This document shows positions 1 to 5,489 of a stretch of DNA of 5,489 nt, piece after piece. The position numbers and the translations under genes are program-made. How positions within the stretch are numbered: the stretch's first letter is position 1; every line of letters begins with the position of its first letter. Origin of the DNA: an uncultured Bacteroidales bacterium (GTDB lineage: Bacteria > Bacteroidota > Bacteroidia > Bacteroidales > Paludibacteraceae); assembly GCA_900321775.1 (NCBI GenBank), contig ONXE01000132.1, positions 1 to 5,489 on the forward strand. The letters are read 5' to 3'. The notes beneath the pieces are model-generated. The model was not told the origin of the DNA, searched no databases, and saw only the letters and a list, made by a program, of their open reading frames with translations.

Positions 1-1502
1 GTGGTGTACTCGGGCTTGAGGGCGATGTTGCCGATGTCGGTATAGTACAGGTCATTGAACGTGGGCATGCGGAAGATACGTTTGTAAAAAGCGCGGATGT
101 ACAGGTCCTGCAGGTACGGATGGGCTGTGAGGAAGATGGCAGGCGTCCACTGAGGTTTCTGCTCGTAGGCGGAAGGTGTGGTGCGGTTGGGCTGGTGGAT
201 CTTGTCGTAGACAAACGTACCCAGTACCGAGGCCTGCGCTTTGATGTAGGTCCAGTCCAGTTGCGTGGCGGCGGAGACGAGTACGGTGTTGCGCTCGGGG
301 AAAACAAAATTAACCATGGTGCCTTCCAGGTAGTTCCACTGCCAGTCGGCCGAGAGCGCGATGTCCCAGTTGAGCGTCTTGTGCGGCACGAGTCCCTTGG
401 CGCCCACTATGGCCAGGCGCTGCGCGAGGCTGAGGTAAATCTCCTGCTGAATGAAGGTGTTGTCGATGTACATGAGTGTCGTGTCGGGGTTGAGGTAACG
501 CATCATGTCATTGCTGTACTTGGCGTTGCCCTGCACATCGTAGGCTTTGAGGACGCGTTTGGTGAAGTTGCCCTGTACAAAAGCGTTGCGGTCCCACTGC
601 CGCTGCGAGTTCTTCCATACGTTGTTGACGATAGCGCCCGGGATGCCTTTCTCGCTGTCGTAGTAATAGCCCTTTACGTGCCATTTGCCCTCGGGCAGGT
701 AGCCGAAGAAACCCGCTTCGCCGCGCCAGGCCTGCACATCACCGTTCTCGCGCACGGCTGTAGTGTCCCAGGCTGTGGTGCCGTCGGGTAGCACTTTGCG
801 CAGACGGAAATGGTAGCGCCCCGTGGCGAACGTGTATTCTGCGTTGGCGGAGAAATGGATATCGTCCGTGATCTTCTGTTCGTAGAGGATAGAGGGGTTG
901 GCCAGACCGAATGAGCCTGCCTTCATCGTGACGCTCAGGTTGTAGCGTTTGCCGTTTTTGAATTTGGGTCGTCGGGTCTGCAGGTAGAGCGTTCCGGCAG
1001 AGCCGAAGTCCTTAGCGGGCTGGAAGATCTCGGATTTTTGGCCGTTATAGAGGGTTATCTCCTCCAGGTTGTCCATGGAGAACTTGCCCAGGTCCACGGT
1101 CCCGTTTTGCGCATTACCTATCTCGATTCCGTCATAGAAGACGCCCAAGTGGTTGGTTCCCAACGACCGTACGTCGATTGTTTTCAGGCCGCCCACACCG
1201 CCGTAGTCTTTGATTTGCACGCCCGAGAAATACCTCACTGCATCTGCTACCGATTGTGCCGAGAGTCCTTCCAGCCGGCTGCCGCTGAGTTTCTGCACAG
1301 GGATAACCGGCTCCTCGCGGCGTTTGGCCGAGACGGTCACTTCATCCAGATTGAATAACTTGGAAATAGAATCGCTTAACTCCTCTGCCAGTTTAGGACA
1401 GGAGTCCGTTTTGTTGACAGAGGGGCGGGTACCTTCCTCAGCGCGCACGGCCAAGGAACTTGCTAACGCAAGCGCTATTATAACTAATCCTTTTATCTTC
1501 AT
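1..1502 (-). CDS. btuB: TonB-dependent outer-membrane receptor, BtuB-type cobalamin transporter (N-terminal 500 codons, 3' end outside window)
   Basis: An open minus-strand frame runs from 1502 off the left edge. It begins with a signal peptide (MKIKGLVIIALALASSLAVRA, about residues 1-21). A TonB-box-like stretch, LDEVTVSAK, follows at 52-60. The plug domain spans about 65-180, with YFSGVQIKDYGGVGG at 91-105, SLGTNHLGVFYDGIEIG at 113-129 and NLEEITLYNG at 145-154. The rest alternates aromatic and polar residues as in a beta-barrel, and FRMPTFNDLYY at 477-487 is a typical barrel motif of this family. No carboxypeptidase-like N-terminal domain precedes the plug, so it is not SusC-like. Such receptors take substrate across the outer membrane using TonB/ExbBD energy. 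The substrate is inferred from the cobalamin riboswitch in its leader. Full length is probably 600-700 residues. In-frame ATGs at 1511 and 1517 are alternative starts; 1502 was chosen because it gives the most compact signal peptide. Confidence 0.9.
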   Translation of the reverse strand, partial: MKIKGLVIIALALASSLAVRAEEGTRPSVNKTDSCPKLAEELSDSISKLFNLDEVTVSAKRREEPVIPVQKLSGSRLEGLSAQSVADAVRYFSGVQIKDYGGVGGLKTIDVRSLGTNHLGVFYDGIEIGNAQNGTVDLGKFSMDNLEEITLYNGQKSEIFQPAKDFGSAGTLYLQTRRPKFKNGKRYNLSVTMKAGSFGLANPSILYEQKITDDIHFSANAEYTFATGRYHFRLRKVLPDGTTAWDTTAVRENGDVQAWRGEAGFFGYLPEGKWHVKGYYYDSEKGIPGAIVNNVWKNSQRQWDRNAFVQGNFTKRVLKAYDVQGNAKYSNDMMRYLNPDTTLMYIDNTFIQQEIYLSLAQRLAIVGAKGLVPHKTLNWDIALSADWQWNYLEGTMVNFVFPERNTVLVSAATQLDWTYIKAQASVLGTFVYDKIHQPNRTTPSAYEQKPQWTPAIFLTAHPYLQDLYIRAFYKRIFRMPTFNDLYYTDIGNIALKPEYT

Positions 1503-1540
1503 TCCGTTCATCTCCATTCCGCGGGAGAACGCTGAACGCA

Positions 1541-1696
1541 GCTCTGCGGCAGGTCTTCTGGCTCGTTCCTACTACCTTACACCTTCTCAGCGCCTGCGCG
1601 CCAATGGCATCTGTAAGGTGATCAACGGAACATACAGCAGCGGGTCTGCACAGGATTTGCACCTGTTTCCCTCTTGGCTCTCACGAGACCGCAAGC
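1541..1696 (-). ncRNA. Cobalamin (B12) riboswitch aptamer
   Basis: Read on the minus strand, the B12 box AGCCAGAAGACCTGCC lies at 1563-1548. Upstream of it is the conserved core GGTGCAAATCC...CAGACCCGCTGCTGT at 1663-1634, preceded by GAGGGAAACA. A closing P1 stem can be drawn between GCTTGCGG (1696-1689) and CCGCAGAGC (1549-1541), with one bulged base. A peripheral arm is supported by GTTCC/GGAAC (1631-1627 with 1569-1565) and an 8-bp pairing of ACCTTACA/TGTAAGGT (1619-1612 with 1581-1574). The aptamer ends about 38 bases before the chosen receptor start. No terminator-like U-run lies between them, so control is inferred to be translational: bound cobalamin would hide the start region. This is the family's usual arrangement ahead of B12 uptake genes. 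Confidence 0.95.
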
Positions 1697-1718
1697 CGTT
1701 ATGTTGCATTTGCGGGTG

Positions 1719-1750
1719 CAAAGTTACTGCTTTTTTTTGAATTGTGCAAG
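1719..1750 (-). promoter_or_regulatory. Bacteroidota-type promoter for the riboswitch and btuB
   Basis: On the minus strand TAACTTTG (1726-1719) matches the Bacteroidota -7 element TAnnTTTG. A CTTG at 1750-1747 lies 20 bases upstream, where the -33 TTTG box is expected; it is one base off consensus. Transcription would begin around 1712-1715, about 20 bases before the riboswitch P1 stem, so the transcript would carry the complete aptamer. Confidence 0.75.
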
Positions 1751-1761
1751 ACTTTTTGCAC
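1744..1761. promoter_or_regulatory. Inverted repeat GTGCAA-N6-TTGCAC between the divergent promoters
   Basis: GTGCAA (1744-1749) and TTGCAC (1756-1761) form a perfect 6-bp inverted repeat with a 6-base centre. The left arm overlaps the proposed -33 box of the btuB promoter, and T6 follows at 1762-1767. It could be a protein-binding site. It could also be chance structure in a region rich in homopolymer runs (T8 at 1731, T6 at 1762 and 1771, A9 at 1788). No known regulator consensus is recognised. Confidence 0.2.
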
Positions 1762-1776
1762 TTTTTTCCCTTTTTT

Positions 1777-1808
1777 CTTGCATATGTAAAAAAAAAGTAC
1801 TAACTTTG
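1777..1808 (+). promoter_or_regulatory. Bacteroidota-type promoter for the tsaC operon
   Basis: TAACTTTG at 1801-1808 matches the -7 consensus TAnnTTTG, with CTTG at 1777-1780 exactly 20 bases upstream as a near-consensus -33 box. The predicted start of transcription is about 1812-1816, leaving a short leader of roughly 16-20 bases rich in A (A7 at 1823-1829) before the ATG at 1832. The same boxes and spacing occur in the facing btuB promoter. Confidence 0.75.
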
Positions 1809-1831
1809 CCGGCTGAATTGACAAAAAAAGC

Positions 1832-2440
1832 ATGGAACAAACAACACGATATGACAACGAAGACCTGCGTGAGGCCGTTCGTGTGCTCAGGGAGGGAGGT
1901 ATTATTCTCTATCCCACGGACACGGTATGGGGAATAGGTTGCGATGCGACCAACGCGGCCGCTGTAGAACGTATCTACCGGCTCAAGCAACGCCAGGACA
2001 GCAAAGCGATGCTGTGCCTGCTGGACGGTGCCGGCAAACTGCAGGGCTACATCAAGCAGATTCCCGCTGTGGCCTGGGATATTCTGGAGGCAACCGGTGG
2101 GTATGCGGAAGGCGAACCTCAGCGCCCCTTGACAATCATCTACCCCGGCGCAAAGAATGTGGCGGAGAACCTGTTAGCAGAGGATGGCAGTCTGGGAATC
2201 CGTATCACGGAAGAGCCTTTCTCCAAGAACCTGTGTGCCATGCTTCATCATCCTATTGTCAGCACCTCGGCGAACATCAGCGGACAGCCCGCGGCTCGTT
2301 CGTTCCGCGAGATTTGCGACGAGATCAAGCAGGGCGTGGACTATATCTGCCGCTACCGCCAAAAGGATCCCTGCAAAAGCAAGCCTTCGAGCATCATCAA
2401 GTTGGGAGTGAATAACGAAGTGAGTGTGATCAGGGCATGA
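1832..2440 (+). CDS. tsaC: L-threonylcarbamoyladenylate synthase (TsaC/Sua5/YrdC family)
   Basis: This 202-residue protein is a single YrdC-like domain. Visible family marks are GGIILYPTDTVWGIGCDA (22-39), a K-x-R motif at 52-54 followed by DSKAM (56-60), RPLTIIYPG (98-106), LGIRI (121-125), the STSAN signature (144-148) and PSSIIKL near the C-terminus (185-191). The family makes threonylcarbamoyl-AMP from threonine, bicarbonate and ATP in the cytoplasm. TsaD with its partners then transfers the group to A37 of tRNAs reading ANN codons. The length matches short TsaC/YrdC proteins; the extra C-terminal Sua5 domain is absent. The related YciO subgroup cannot be fully excluded, but the K-x-R and S-x-N residues fit an active enzyme. 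The ATG at 1832 follows an A-rich leader just below a good promoter. It is the first gene of the operon, and its stop overlaps the next start (ATGA). Confidence 0.92.
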   Translation: MEQTTRYDNEDLREAVRVLREGGIILYPTDTVWGIGCDATNAAAVERIYRLKQRQDSKAMLCLLDGAGKLQGYIKQIPAVAWDILEATGGYAEGEPQRPLTIIYPGAKNVAENLLAEDGSLGIRITEEPFSKNLCAMLHHPIVSTSANISGQPAARSFREICDEIKQGVDYICRYRQKDPCKSKPSSIIKLGVNNEVSVIRA

Positions 2441-3237
2441 AAGTGAATGCGTCGATAGTGTTGTACCACACCCCCGTGGCGGAACTGAACAACGTGTTGT
2501 CGGTGCTGCTGTCGTCGGATGTGATCAATCGTATCTACCTGATAGACAACTCGGAAGGACCGCTTCGTCTGCCAGTGGAGGACTCGCGGGTGGAGTACCG
2601 TTTCAGCGGCAAGAACCTGGGTTTCGGCCGTGGGCACAACATAGCCATTCGGGAATCCATACGAACGGGTGTTCCGTTTCACCTGATTATGAACTCGGAC
2701 GTGATGTTTCATGCCGAGCATATTGGGGAGATGCTTCAGTACATGGAGGCGCACGCAGACGTGGCATGTATGATGCCCAATGTGCAGTTTCCTACGGGCA
2801 AACCGCAGCGCTTGTGCAAATTGCTGCCTACTCCGATGGACCTGCTTGGCCGCCGTTTCCTGCCCGAAGCCTGGATACGCAAACGCAATGCCCGTTACGA
2901 GCTGGTTCACACCGGCTATGACCATATCATGAATGTGCCGGCATTGTCGGGCTGCTTCCTCTTGTGCCGGACCGACGCACTTCAGGAGGCCGGGTTGTTT
3001 GACGAGCGTTTCTTCTTGTACTGCGAAGACATCGACCTGACACGGCGCATGCACAGGGTGGGGAAGACACTGTTCTACCCCGGCATAACCATCAGTCACG
3101 ATTTTAGAAGAAGCTCATATCGCAACCTTCGTCTGATGTGGACGCATATCCGTTCGGCGTGCCTGTATTTCGACAAGTACGGTTGGATCAGCGATGAGGA
3201 GCGGGATAAAGTAAACGAAGAATGTATCAATGGTTGA
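2437..3237 (+). CDS. Family 2 glycosyltransferase (rhamnosyltransferase-like), GT-A fold
   Basis: This 266-residue protein has GT2 motifs in order: an N-terminal strand ASIVLYHTP (5-13), LIDNSE (35-40), KNLGFGRGHNIA (59-70), a nucleotide-sugar and metal-binding NSDV at 86-89 (in place of the more usual NPDV or DxD), SGCFLLCR (171-178), then GLFDERFFLYCEDIDL (186-201), where E197-D198 is the likely catalytic base region. A histidine in ISHDFRRSS (219-227) follows. No membrane segment is seen, so it is a cytoplasmic or membrane-face enzyme. Such enzymes move a sugar from a nucleotide donor to a glycolipid or polysaccharide; the donor and acceptor cannot be told from the sequence. Its start overlaps the tsaC stop by 4 bases and its end overlaps the ClC gene by 8, so the three are probably cotranscribed. 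No other polysaccharide genes are in view. Confidence 0.88.
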   Translation: MKVNASIVLYHTPVAELNNVLSVLLSSDVINRIYLIDNSEGPLRLPVEDSRVEYRFSGKNLGFGRGHNIAIRESIRTGVPFHLIMNSDVMFHAEHIGEMLQYMEAHADVACMMPNVQFPTGKPQRLCKLLPTPMDLLGRRFLPEAWIRKRNARYELVHTGYDHIMNVPALSGCFLLCRTDALQEAGLFDERFFLYCEDIDLTRRMHRVGKTLFYPGITISHDFRRSSYRNLRLMWTHIRSACLYFDKYGWISDEERDKVNEECING

Positions 3238-5014
3238 AGCCAAAACGAACATAACGGACCGGTTGATAGCATGGCGCGAGGCGCATGTGCCCGAGAAACA
3301 GTTGGTACTGTTGCTCAGTTTCTTCGTGGGCGTGTTCACGGCTCTTGCCAGTTTTATTCTCAAGTCGCTGATAGGCATGTTTCACTGGCTGATCGATACC
3401 TATCTGGTCGACGGAGATCATACGTGGTGGCTCTTGATTACACCTACCATCGGCATAGCCCTGGCGGCTGTGTTTGTGCGGTACATCGTCCGCGACGATA
3501 TCAGCCACGGTATCACCAAGATCCTTTACGCTATCTCGCAGCGCAAATCGATAATCAAGCCGCATAATATGTGGTCCAGTGTGGTTGGCAGTAGTGTGAC
3601 TATCGGTTTTGGCGGGTCGGTTGGTGCGGAGGCGCCTATCGTGTTGACAGGCGCGGCTATTGGCAGCAATCTGGCCAAAGCGTTCCGTCTCAATCAGAAG
3701 ACGATGATGCTGATGATAGGCTGCGGAGCGGCCGGAGCCATAGGTGGAATCTTCAAGGCGCCTATCGCGGGACTGGTTTTTACTTTGGAAGTGCTGATGA
3801 TGGACTTGACTATGGCTTCTGTCGGACCGCTTCTGATGGCATCCGTGACCGCTACGGCTTTGTCCTACATTTTCTCGGGCCTCTCGCCGATGTTTGCACT
3901 GCAACACTACGAAGCTTTCTCTATCGGACGAATCCCCTTTTACCTGTTACTCGGCGTGGTTTGCGGGCTTGTCTCGCTGTATTTCACACGCGGAATGAAC
4001 GGACTGGAACAGCGCATGAAACGCATCCAAAGTTGGTGGCTCAAAGTGCTGGTAGGCGGGCTCTCGCTTTCGTTGCTTATCTTTATCTTTCCGCCTCTTT
4101 ATGGTGAGGGTTATGACGTGATAATCAGACTCTTGAATGGTGATTCAGTGACAGACCTGATGCACTCGCCTTTGGCCGGATTGGGCATGTCGTCGTGGAT
4201 CGTAGTGGCCTATTTCGCACTGATTGTGCTGGTCAAGATAGTGGCTTCTGTGGCTACCAACGGTGGTGGCGGAGTGGGCGGTATTTTCGCACCCTCGCTG
4301 TTTGTGGGTTGTCTGACAGGTTTTGTTGTGGCGCGACTCATCAATATGACAGGTTTGTCGGTTTCCGAGTCCAATTTTGCTCTCGTAGGCATGGCCGGTC
4401 TGATGTCGGGCGTTATGCACGCACCGCTCACGGGCATCTTCCTTATAGCCGAGCTAACCGGCGGTTACCACCTGTTCCTGCCGCTGATGATTGTGGCGTT
4501 GGTCTCGTACCTGACAATCATGATCTTCGAGCCTCATTCACTGTACGCTATGCGTTTGGCGCAAAAAGGTGAGCTGCTCACACACAACAAAGACCATTCC
4601 GTGCTCACGCTCCTCAAGATGGATAATGTGCTCGAAACCGACCTCACGACTCTCTATCCCGAACTGACTCTCGGCGAGCTGTGCAAGGTGATTGCAGAGA
4701 GCAAGCGAAACATCTTCCCCGTTATCAGTCATGATGGCAAGCTGCAGGGCGTGCTTCTTCTGGACGAAGTGCGGAACATCATGTTCCAGCCCAGACTATA
4801 CAACCGTTTCACTGTCGGGCAACTGATGACCTCACCTCCCGCCATTCTCAATCACGAGATGTCTATGCAGCAGGTTATGCAGGTGTTCGAAGACACCGGC
4901 GCGTGGAACTTGCCTGTCACCGATGCTGAAAAGCATTACCTGGGTTTTGTAAGTAAATCGAAGATTTTCAACTCATACAGACGTGTACTCGTGCACTTCT
5001 CCGATGAGGAGTAA
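3230..5014 (+). CDS. ClC-family chloride channel/transporter with C-terminal CBS domain pair
   Basis: This 594-residue inner-membrane protein has many hydrophobic helices over about 24-436. Three ClC anion-site regions are visible: SHGIT (92-96, where E. coli ClC has GSGIP), GGSVGAEAP (128-136, with E134 as the gating glutamate) and GIFAP (351-355). Y439 in HSLYAMRLA corresponds to the inner-gate tyrosine. The position of the internal proton glutamate appears to be V188 in FTLEVLMMD (184-192), as in many channel-type members. A cytoplasmic tail carries two CBS domains (about 464-522 and 530-588), which in this family can bind adenine nucleotides and modulate transport. It moves chloride or related anions; whether it is a channel or a proton-coupled exchanger is uncertain. 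The ATG at 3230 overlaps the glycosyltransferase stop by 8 bases, indicating translational coupling. The stop TAA is followed by a hexamer repeat. Confidence 0.93.
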   Translation: MVEAKTNITDRLIAWREAHVPEKQLVLLLSFFVGVFTALASFILKSLIGMFHWLIDTYLVDGDHTWWLLITPTIGIALAAVFVRYIVRDDISHGITKILYAISQRKSIIKPHNMWSSVVGSSVTIGFGGSVGAEAPIVLTGAAIGSNLAKAFRLNQKTMMLMIGCGAAGAIGGIFKAPIAGLVFTLEVLMMDLTMASVGPLLMASVTATALSYIFSGLSPMFALQHYEAFSIGRIPFYLLLGVVCGLVSLYFTRGMNGLEQRMKRIQSWWLKVLVGGLSLSLLIFIFPPLYGEGYDVIIRLLNGDSVTDLMHSPLAGLGMSSWIVVAYFALIVLVKIVASVATNGGGGVGGIFAPSLFVGCLTGFVVARLINMTGLSVSESNFALVGMAGLMSGVMHAPLTGIFLIAELTGGYHLFLPLMIVALVSYLTIMIFEPHSLYAMRLAQKGELLTHNKDHSVLTLLKMDNVLETDLTTLYPELTLGELCKVIAESKRNIFPVISHDGKLQGVLLLDEVRNIMFQPRLYNRFTVGQLMTSPPAILNHEMSMQQVMQVFEDTGAWNLPVTDAEKHYLGFVSKSKIFNSYRRVLVHFSDEE

Positions 5015-5022
5015 CTGGTACG

Positions 5023-5064
5023 GTTCCGGTTAAGGTTAAGGTTATCGTTATCGTTATCGTTAAA
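5023..5064 (+). repeat. Seven tandem GTTNNN hexamers between the ClC gene and xseB
   Basis: The 53-base spacer contains seven in-register hexamers: GTTCCG, GTTAAG twice, GTTATC three times, then GTTAAA. The run ends three bases before the xseB ATG at 5068. Because the unit is six bases, gains or losses would change leader length but not reading frame. No TAnnTTTG promoter is visible in the spacer, so xseB probably depends on read-through from upstream. Confidence 0.85.
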
Positions 5065-5067
5065 ACT

Positions 5068-5253
5068 ATGCAAAACAACCTCACATACGATGAAGCCATG
5101 GCGCGCTTGGAGGCTCTGATCAAAGAGTTGGCCTCTATCGGTGCCGTTGGTATGGACCAGTACAAACAAAAAGCTGCTGAAGCCCGGCAGCTGATTGATT
5201 ACTGCCACTCCTGCCTCACAGAGTTAGAAAAAGGGCTCAAGATTAACTCTTGA
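5068..5253 (+). CDS. xseB: Exodeoxyribonuclease VII small subunit
   Basis: This 61-residue helical protein has the XseB pattern: TYDEAMARLEALIKEL (6-21), a short turn, then a second amphipathic helix of the KAAEARQLIDYCHSCL type (35-50) ending in LTELEKGL. This is the two-helix small subunit. Several copies bind the large subunit XseA to form exonuclease VII, which degrades single-stranded DNA into oligonucleotides. The central loop (ASIGAVGMDQY, about 22-32) lacks the acidic LEDGxxxL-type turn common in other bacteria, a divergence seen in Bacteroidota versions. Its length is normal for the family (about 60-80 residues). The usual partner gene xseA is not beside it: the ClC gene lies upstream and a convergent gene downstream. 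The ATG at 5068 is the only reasonable start, since the repeat upstream gives no ATG, GTG or TTG in this frame. Confidence 0.85.
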   Translation: MQNNLTYDEAMARLEALIKELASIGAVGMDQYKQKAAEARQLIDYCHSCLTELEKGLKINS

Positions 5254-5257
5254 ACCC
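5228..5257 (-). terminator. Intrinsic terminator for the minus-strand LysM gene, inside the xseB 3' end
   Basis: On the minus strand GGGTTCAAGA (5257-5248) pairs with TCTTGAGCCC (5242-5233) across a 5-base loop, giving a full 10-bp stem with one G-U pair, followed at once by U5 (5232-5228). Read on the plus strand the G-U pair becomes a C/A mismatch and no U-run follows, so the element is directional. It lies 17 bases beyond the LysM gene's stop and overlaps the last codons of xseB. Confidence 0.8.
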
Positions 5258-5273
5258 TAACCAATGCTTATCC

Positions 5274-5489
5274 TCATCGGATTCTTATCTTCTTGCCAAT
5301 CTGCAGGATAGATGTTTGCTTTAGTCCGTTCAGCTGGCACAACTTGCGCACAGTTGTGTTGTTGCGTCGCGCTATCGCTCCCAGCGTGTCACCTTTTCTC
5401 ACAGTGTAGTATCTGGCTGAGCCGCCCGAGCCGCTTCCTGCGTTCTTTTGTGCCTGCATCTTGTGGTAGAACGAGCCCGATTTGGTGAT
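5274..5489 (-). CDS. C-terminal LysM-domain of a cell-wall protein (5' part outside window; possibly an M23-type peptidase)
   Basis: The minus-strand frame is open from the right edge to a TGA at 5276-5274, giving the last 71 residues. They consist of a tail ITKSGSFYHKMQAQK, a flexible Gly/Ser linker (AGSGSGGSA) and one complete LysM domain: RYYTVRKGDTLGAIARR, then NNTTVRKLCQLNGL, then ILQIGKKIRIR at the very end. LysM binds the glycan backbone of peptidoglycan, so the protein probably acts in the periplasm or cell envelope. In Bacteroidota a single C-terminal LysM of this type often follows an M23 metallopeptidase domain or a lytic transglycosylase. The catalytic part is not in view, so this stays a guess. 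The methionine at 5459 lies within the frame and is probably not the start, as the frame continues through the edge. It converges on xseB with a 20-base gap. Confidence 0.88.
   Translation of the reverse strand: MTKSGSFYHKMQAQKNAGSGSGGSARYYTVRKGDTLGAIARRNNTTVRKLCQLNGLKQTSILQIGKKIRIR

Noticed and set aside
120..791. Plus-strand open frame of 223 codons
   Set aside because: It is antisense to the btuB frame, whose translation shows clear receptor motifs. The plus-strand product has no recognisable domain and is explained by the GC-rich codon pattern of the opposite strand.
1210..1740. Plus-strand open frame crossing the btuB start and the riboswitch
   Set aside because: It overlaps a signal peptide coding region and a conserved structured RNA on the other strand, has no domain, and no promoter lies ahead of it.
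2353..3099. Minus-strand open frame of 248 codons opposite the glycosyltransferase
   Set aside because: It is a mirror frame of the GT2 gene, whose motifs are unmistakable. The antisense product is rich in His, Gln and Arg and matches no family I know.
3227..3907. Minus-strand open frame of 226 codons opposite the ClC gene
   Set aside because: The product has biased composition (His, Gln, Arg) typical of an antisense shadow of a membrane protein gene.
5023..5064. Tandem hexamers as a CRISPR array or telomere-like sequence
   Set aside because: The units are only six bases with no spacers, and the run is short and sits between two genes of a probable operon.
4936..5208. Minus-strand frame with a low-complexity Asn-Asp-Asn-Leu run
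   Set aside because: The run is only the reverse reading of the GTTNNN hexamer repeat, and the frame overlaps the ClC end and xseB.
5233..5257. Hairpin as a terminator for xseB on the plus strand
   Set aside because: On this strand the stem has a C/A mismatch and is followed by TAACCAATG rather than a U-run; the U-run lies on the other side and serves the minus strand.

Overview
The window looks like ordinary chromosomal DNA from a Bacteroidales bacterium (Bacteroides/Prevotella-type, moderate to high GC). The evidence is two divergent promoters of the Bacteroidota TAnnTTTG type, A-rich leaders without clear Shine-Dalgarno sequences, and protein variants typical of this phylum. A genus cannot be named from the sequence alone.

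Layout. Positions 1-1502 (minus strand) hold the first 500 codons of a TonB-dependent outer-membrane receptor of the BtuB (vitamin B12) type, whose 3' end lies beyond the left edge. Its leader carries a cobalamin riboswitch (aptamer about 1541-1696), which ties the receptor to B12. Between about 1719 and 1808 two promoters point away from each other: one drives the riboswitch and receptor, the other the rightward gene set. The rightward set is tsaC/sua5 (tRNA threonylcarbamoyladenosine synthesis, 1832-2440), a family 2 glycosyltransferase (2437-3237), a ClC chloride channel/transporter with two CBS domains (3230-5014) and, after a 53-base spacer filled by a hexamer repeat, xseB (exonuclease VII small subunit, 5068-5253). 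The first three overlap by 4 and 8 bases and are very probably one transcript. At the right edge the C-terminal LysM domain of a cell-wall protein runs on the minus strand (5274 to beyond 5489), converging on xseB. A minus-strand intrinsic terminator for it sits inside the 3' end of xseB.

How the parts fit. The left half is a B12 uptake unit under riboswitch control: when cobalamin is plentiful, the riboswitch should lower receptor synthesis. The rightward operon mixes housekeeping functions with no obvious shared pathway (tRNA modification, sugar transfer, anion transport, DNA repair subunit), as is common in Bacteroidota. I found no mobile elements, CRISPR arrays, tRNA or rRNA genes, and no sign of a new defence or biosynthetic system. 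The points most worth a second look are the ClC protein's missing internal proton glutamate, the hexamer repeat in front of xseB, the absence of xseA beside xseB, and the architecture of the B12-controlled divergent promoter region.
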